Positions 59,414-64,000 of a stretch of DNA of 64,000 bases are shown in pieces. The translations under genes and the position numbers were made by a program. How positions within the stretch are numbered: the first letter of the stretch is position 1; each line of letters starts with the position of its first letter. Source of the DNA: Halichondria panicea (taxonomy: Eukaryota; Porifera; Demospongiae; Suberitida; Halichondriidae); contig NC_087391.1 in the NCBI RefSeq assembly GCF_963675165.1, forward strand, positions 4,452,646 to 4,516,645. Direction: 5' to 3'. A model generated the notes under the pieces. It was not told the DNA's origin and ran no database searches. It saw only the letters and a program-made list of their open reading frames with translations.

Positions 59414-62069
59414 TTAAAAAATTCCCTTCTTCCGATTGACCATTCTCGTCTTGCTGGCAGTACAATACGGAGAAAAGGTGTCATAGGCAGACGCACTGGA
59501 AGTGGGTGGAGCTAGAAGGCTGGCCCCACTCATTGGAGGTGGGGGTGGGGGGTTCGACAAGCTGTATGGTTGCGAGGTCTGACTCCTTATGTAGCCATCA
59601 ATGGTTGGTTTCATAGCAGACCTCTGTTGCCAATGAGAGCCAATATAGTTCTTCATCACAGCCTTTCCATGCCTGTGGTAGGTGATCTGGAGAGAGACAG
59701 AAACAGTGACACTGTTACAATATTTAATAGGCTATGGAATGTGATTGAACTACTTAACTGTTTAAATATTGAAAGAAGCATCCTGTTAGAATACTATTAC
59801 ATGTACTTCCTAGCAGATCACACGCCCACACCACACACACACACACACACACACACCTTATCTTGCAGGCCACCCAATGACTCGTCAACAGTCTCCACAA
59901 GATGCACCCCCAGTGGCCTCCGGAACACCACACTCTCTCGTATCCTCCCCCTCAGATTGGTCAGGAGGTCCCTAGCTCCGGGAATGTCCCCTTTTGTGGC
60001 AAGGTTTGAGGCGGACTCCAGCTTCTCTGCAACTTCACATCTGCAAACAGAATACGTAGAGGTTATGACAGCAACAAATCATGTTAAAAAGAAGGCAAAT
60101 CTCTAGCCAAACTATTGCATATTTTGTGTGACAGTACATGTACATTCACCAACTGTAAGCAAGTTACTAGCTTTAACTGTAGAGACGTGTACTATTTGTA
60201 GTATCACACATACCTCAGTTTGTGTAGCTCTATATCGTCATAGTAATCGGAGTGTACTGGCTTGGAGACGGTGATGTTCCTCACAACTGTACACTCAAAG
60301 TCACATGTGTTGGGCTTGCAATTCATCACATCAAAGAACTCCACATGACACGTAACCATGGAAACGGTGAGAGCCTCCGTGACGTTAGGGTCGGCAACTA
60401 CCGTCACTTTAGCCAAGATACACTTCTCCTCTTCACAGTAGATATCTGGGATGCTCACTTCGTACACTTTGTTGGGCTCCTTTACTTCAGTCTTGAAGGT
60501 GGTGAGTGGCTTGGTGATTTGACAGTCCCCGACAGCCTTGAAGGTCAGCCTCACATTCTGGACCGTGTGGAAGGTTACAGTTAAATAAGTACAATATATC
60601 ACAATCACAGTTCATATTTGTATCCTATTGTTGATTCCTTTACAGCCTATTACATTGTAACGTGTAAGTTGCACTATTTAGCTATAATTATGTAGAAGCT
60701 GCCACAATTCATGAGGGATATCAAATACGTACTATTATATCTCAATACCTGTGCTGCCACGCTGAGCAGTCCCCCCAGGCAGTCGCAGAAACTCTCCGGG
60801 ATGCTGTCACTGTTGTCAATGTAATAGAAGAGTCCATTGCCAGCCTCTGCTATATTGTGGAGAGCGTCTGCATCATGCTCAGAGCCGAAACCAAATGTGA
60901 ACACACAGGCTTGGCGATTGATTTGGCCCAACAGGGATCTACGTAAGAGAGGAGAGCGAATAAAATAATAGTATCAGATTTAGGCCTTCAAAGAATAATT
61001 CAGAAGGAAAAGTACAGTTGGGAAGGGGGAAATAGCTTCAACACTGCATTGCAATTACGAATTGATGGGTATGCAATGCACAGTAGTGTAGTAAAAAGCT
61101 AAAATGTCAGCAAGGAAGCATGAACATGTACAAGAGGATTGATGCTCACTTTGTAGCTTTGACGAGAGCCTTTGAGTCCTTGATCCCCACATTGGCCTTG
61201 CCATCAGTGAACAGCAGTACTGACTCCACCAGTGAGGCATTAGCAGCCGAGATCCGGTACAGGGTCTCCAGAGCAGCGAGTAAACCTCCACTGAGGTTGG
61301 TGTGTCCTCTTTCCTTGAGGGACGAAATGGCCTTCTCAGCCAACTGTTTGCCTGAGGCATCCATGGTTGTCAGGGGAAGTTCTATACGAACCTGTGGACA
61401 ATTTAAAAAATGGCTGGTAGCTGAACTATTGGTAAAACTCAGATATAAAAATTTTCAAAAAGTATCCGCACGGATGGAGTACTCAACAACCTTTTGCAAG
61501 TAGCGATGCTTTTTATAGTGAGCTCACCTCATGGTCAAAGGAGACCAGACAGAGCTTGTCCTCTCCCCTCAACTGCTGTGTCATGAACTGTAGTGCCTCC
61601 TTCAACAGTGGAAGGTGGTCTTTCATGCTGCCACTGGGAGGTAGAATTGAGTATCATAAGCCAAGCATTGTTTAAAGTAGATACATGTACTATAGAAGGG
61701 ATTTTCGCTAGTACAAAATATAGGTAGTATCATGTTATTAAAAATAAGAAGACACCTTATATAATATGCGACCACAATATTGAATACAGTTTCACTATAT
61801 ACAAACCGGAAGGACTACTATGCTTTAGACCCTCCCCCCCCCCCCCTCACACACTAGTACAGTATGGCCCACCTCCTATCAATGGCTGCACAGATGGTAA
61901 CAGGTGCCCTTCGATCCTCGTTGGGTTGAGCAAGGGCGGTCACCTTGGCCATTACCGTGACCTCTGATGAGCTAACGGGGATCTTCAGGTACTCACTGAG
62001 AGTCTCCAGAATCAGAGAAGAGTCTGGGATGGCCATTGGGTCCTCTTTGTTCTTGTCTCCTCCTCCCAT
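59414..62069 (-). CDS. VWA-domain protein with complete MIDAS motif
   Basis: Seven exons: 62069-61873, 61633-61528, 61391-61150, 60938-60749, 60557-60214, 60040-59857, 59686-59414, in phase, 511 aa. The VWA domain (about residues 55-240) begins with CAAIDRSGSM, a DxSxS metal site split by intron 1, and continues with GHTNLSGGLL (MIDAS Thr) and VLLFTDGKAN (Asp). A beta-rich region with many cysteines (CEEEKC, CKPNTCDFEC) follows, then a helical segment, and a proline-rich tail with SNPPPPPPMSG. No signal peptide or membrane segment is seen, so it is probably cytosolic. VWA proteins bind protein partners through a divalent metal; the partner is unknown. Confidence 0.8.
59831..59856. repeat. CA microsatellite forming the VWA gene exon 6 donor
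   Basis: On the coding (minus) strand it reads AAG then GTGTGTGT: the donor GT is the first unit of the repeat, so donor position and repeat length are linked. Confidence 0.85.
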
Positions 62070-62398
62070 ACTGTCTGTGATTTCGATTCAGGTGAGCAAA
62101 TATTGAGTATTGAGTTAAAAAATATGAAAGGTCTACTACTTATAGTTTTATAGCAGTCCAGGTACTAGCTAGGTACGTACATTCTGCAATTTCATTGCAT
62201 GTTTTTGTAGATAATTAATTATGATGTAGCAAAATACTTAAAGGGAAAATCCCCTTGTTACTAAACCCAGCTTGTGATGCGCTCAGAAACAGAGCAGGTC
62301 AAAGGTCAATCACAAAGTCCAAAAGCAGGAAAGTTCATAATGACTCTAAGATGATGGTGATTTGTGTATAGAGCTGAAAACACACTCTCGCTAACAGT
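62070..62398. promoter_or_regulatory. Probable bidirectional promoter between VWA gene and RALGAPA
   Basis: 329 bp separate the start codons of two divergent genes, so both promoters and 5' UTRs must lie here or overlap it, unless upstream non-coding exons exist. No specific factor site is claimed. Confidence 0.45.
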
Positions 62399-64000
62399 AT
62401 GAGTAGACGCAGAGACAGACAAGCCGAGCACAAACAACTGAAAAAGTTCCTGGAGCCCAGCAAGGACTCGTTGAAGAGACTCAGATCACTCAACCAAGGC
62501 CTAGGTCAGTTTGGCCTACTGTACTGTACACCTGTCACTCTAGCTCTATGTATTTGTCATAAAGGGCTGTACAGTCAGGAAGTTGTCTCCCTTCTTTCAT
62601 GGTCCTAGCGAGTAGGGTTTAATAGGGCGAATAGAGTCTACATCAAAAGTTCATTCCAATATATAGCTATCTAGTAAATAGTTTTTTTGTTGTTAAAATG
62701 CAGATAAGAGCACTGATGAAGAGATCAAGTCGTTCTACACTGAACACTCGTCAGCCGTCTTCTACTGTGTGTACACCTCATTCACCATAGTCGAGGCTAA
62801 CATACACGACAGAGGTGAGTGTGTCGCCTTGGTGTTTGTTATCGTGCACTATGTATTGTACGCACCTTACTAAGTTACTATCTATCAAGATAAGATGTTT
62901 CTCAAACCACTTGTACTGGCGTAACAATAGGCAACTCTAGCAAACAAATTGAACAGGTATTTAATCCTCACAACACATTCGAATCCCTAGAGGTAAACTC
63001 AGGTAAGTTTACAAGTTACTGTGCTTGTATCTTATCTAAATCTATTAAGGCAGGGCCTTACTACCGTATAGCGTTTAATTTTCATGGGCAAGCTGACCTC
63101 TGTGAAAATTTTACTTACGAAAACGAAATTCAAGTTCAACTGTTCAAATTCAACAAATTTTTAATTCCACGAAGAATACCCGCTATATTATGGTAGGGAA
63201 TCATGCATTGAAGTACAACTCAAGTCAATTACTCATGCAGCAAAGTGGTTATGGGGTGTGGGGGTGTGGGAATGGGTCTCTGGAGGTTTTTGGTTGCCAT
63301 GGGTACATGTAGGGTTGACACTGATAATTAATACTTTAATTCACCACTCATAATGTGTTCATCCCATTCAGTGGTGAAGGGCAAGGGCTACAGTGAGATC
63401 TTCATTAAGGACCTGATAGAGCTTGTTTTGCCAGCCCTACAGGTAAGCCAAACTTAGACTAGCCTGAGGAGACAAGCTGTTTAGTTAGTCTAGCCTTAAG
63501 TAAGCTGTTTAGTTAGTCTAGCCTTAAGTATTGCTGTGTTGTAAAAGGAAGCATAGTTTTTTGGGTGTATAGCTTGTAATGCCCTCACAGTTTTAGTGTA
63601 TCCTTGCGTACATAGCAGTTGTCTTACTCACAAGGAATACAGTACGTTGTGTTTGCTCGAGTATTATTGTGAGTAACTATTGAATTCCCCAGTGGCCCAG
63701 TCGGTTAGAGCGTCGTACTTATAAGCAGTATTGGCTGAGCAATGCGAAGGTCGAGAGTTCGATCCTCTCCTGGGGAATATTGTTTTTGGTTTTGGTAGTT
63801 TGAACGATTCATGATAATATTATTGCTCGAGCCTCTCCTGGGATTGGGGATAGTTTTTGTTTTATTAATATCAAGAAGAAATCTTCAAAAACCTCTCTTC
63901 TTGTTTTTGTGTGCTGCAATAAAGACTTTTTCAGACCTGTGTGTATGTTTTCCATCTGTTCTTCCTGTAGAGAGTGTTGGAGTTTCTGCCAGAGCTGATT
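62399..64000 (+). CDS. Ral GTPase-activating protein alpha subunit, N-terminal part (cut by window edge)
   Basis: Four exons, 62399-62504, 62704-62814, 63372-63442 and 63971 to the edge, in phase. The product begins MSRRRDRQAEHKQLKKFLEP, then SKDSLKRLRSLNQGL, EIKSFYTEHSSAVFYCVYTS and RVLEFLPELI. This parallels the RALGAPA1/2 N-terminus, where a KK..LD.KKD.LTRLKHLR block is followed by LKQFF and LQFLPERI. RalGAP complexes switch off RalA/RalB; the C-terminal Rap-GAP-like domain would lie beyond this window. Which vertebrate paralogue it is nearest to cannot be told. Intron 3 contains a tRNA gene. Confidence 0.75.
63062..63194. mobile_element. MITE with TACCGTATAGCGTTTAATTT terminus
   Basis: Left TACCGTATAGCGTTTAATTT and right GGGTATTCTTCGTGG-complement to CGCTATATTATGGTA form imperfect inverted ends. 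It is related in its first bases to the 18508-18744 family but distinct inside. RALGAPA intron 2. Confidence 0.5.
63686..63777 (+). tRNA. tRNA-Ile (anticodon UAU) with an 18-nt intron
   Basis: Acceptor stem TCCCCAG/CTGGGGA with discriminator A; D-arm GCCCAGTCGGTTAGAGC; anticodon stem TCGTA/TGCGA with loop CTTATAA (anticodon TAT at 63720-63722); intron 63724-63741 after position 37; T-arm GAGAG TTCGATC CTCTC. A run of five T follows closely, a pol III terminator. An intron in tRNA-Ile(UAU) is usual in animals. The gene lies on the sense strand inside RALGAPA intron 3. Confidence 0.88.

Overview
The window reads as nuclear DNA of an early-branching animal, most likely a demosponge. It has GT-AG introns, metazoan genes (ANAPC1, VIPAS39, a TGF-beta ligand, RALGAPA, a GAREM-like CABIT/SAM adaptor, a TRIM-NHL protein), many small inverted-repeat elements and long CA microsatellites. 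The sponge assignment is an inference from the mix of families and gene compactness. No marker gene here proves it.

Layout. 1-1.7 kb: a transposase relic (+) facing a frameshifted gene of unknown family (-). 3.0-6.8 kb: a single-exon gene (-) for a secreted beta-helix ectodomain joined to a multi-pass membrane domain. 9.5-47.0 kb: ANAPC1 (+), the APC/C scaffold, resolved here into 38 phase-consistent coding exons (1783 aa). Its introns host other genes. Intron 4 holds a 2OG-Fe(II) dioxygenase gene (+) with one frameshift and a truncated copy of its 5' end. Intron 18 holds a nine-exon GAREM-like gene (-). Intron 30, 11.9 kb long, holds a cluster of RING-finger genes (-): one intact RING/B-box/coiled-coil/filamin/NHL gene, and three relatives whose C-terminal part is instead a long acidic 9-residue-repeat tail. 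One of the three is intact, one has a homopolymer frameshift and one has lost its RING start. Copies of the ANAPC1 exon 30 donor edge and the exon 31 acceptor edge lie between these genes, so the intron seems to have grown by repeated duplication of a unit carrying one RING gene.

47.8-53.2 kb: VIPAS39 (+), 14 exons. 55.1-56.4 kb: a divergent TGF-beta superfamily ligand (+). 56.9-62.1 kb: three compact minus-strand genes head to tail: an RCCD1-like RCC1-repeat protein, a glyoxylate/hydroxypyruvate reductase and a VWA-domain protein. From 62.4 kb to the window edge: the 5' part of RALGAPA (+), divergent from the VWA gene across 0.33 kb, with an intron-containing tRNA-Ile(UAU) in its third intron.

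The genes form no single pathway. Themes are ubiquitin ligation (APC1 plus intronic RING proteins), endolysosomal trafficking (VIPAS39) and signalling (GAREM-like, TGF-beta, RalGAP). Most other DNA is small inverted-repeat elements, at least ten families, and microsatellites, several of which directly abut splice sites. Exon boundaries were found by reading splice sites, phase and remembered family similarity. No alignment or expression data were available.
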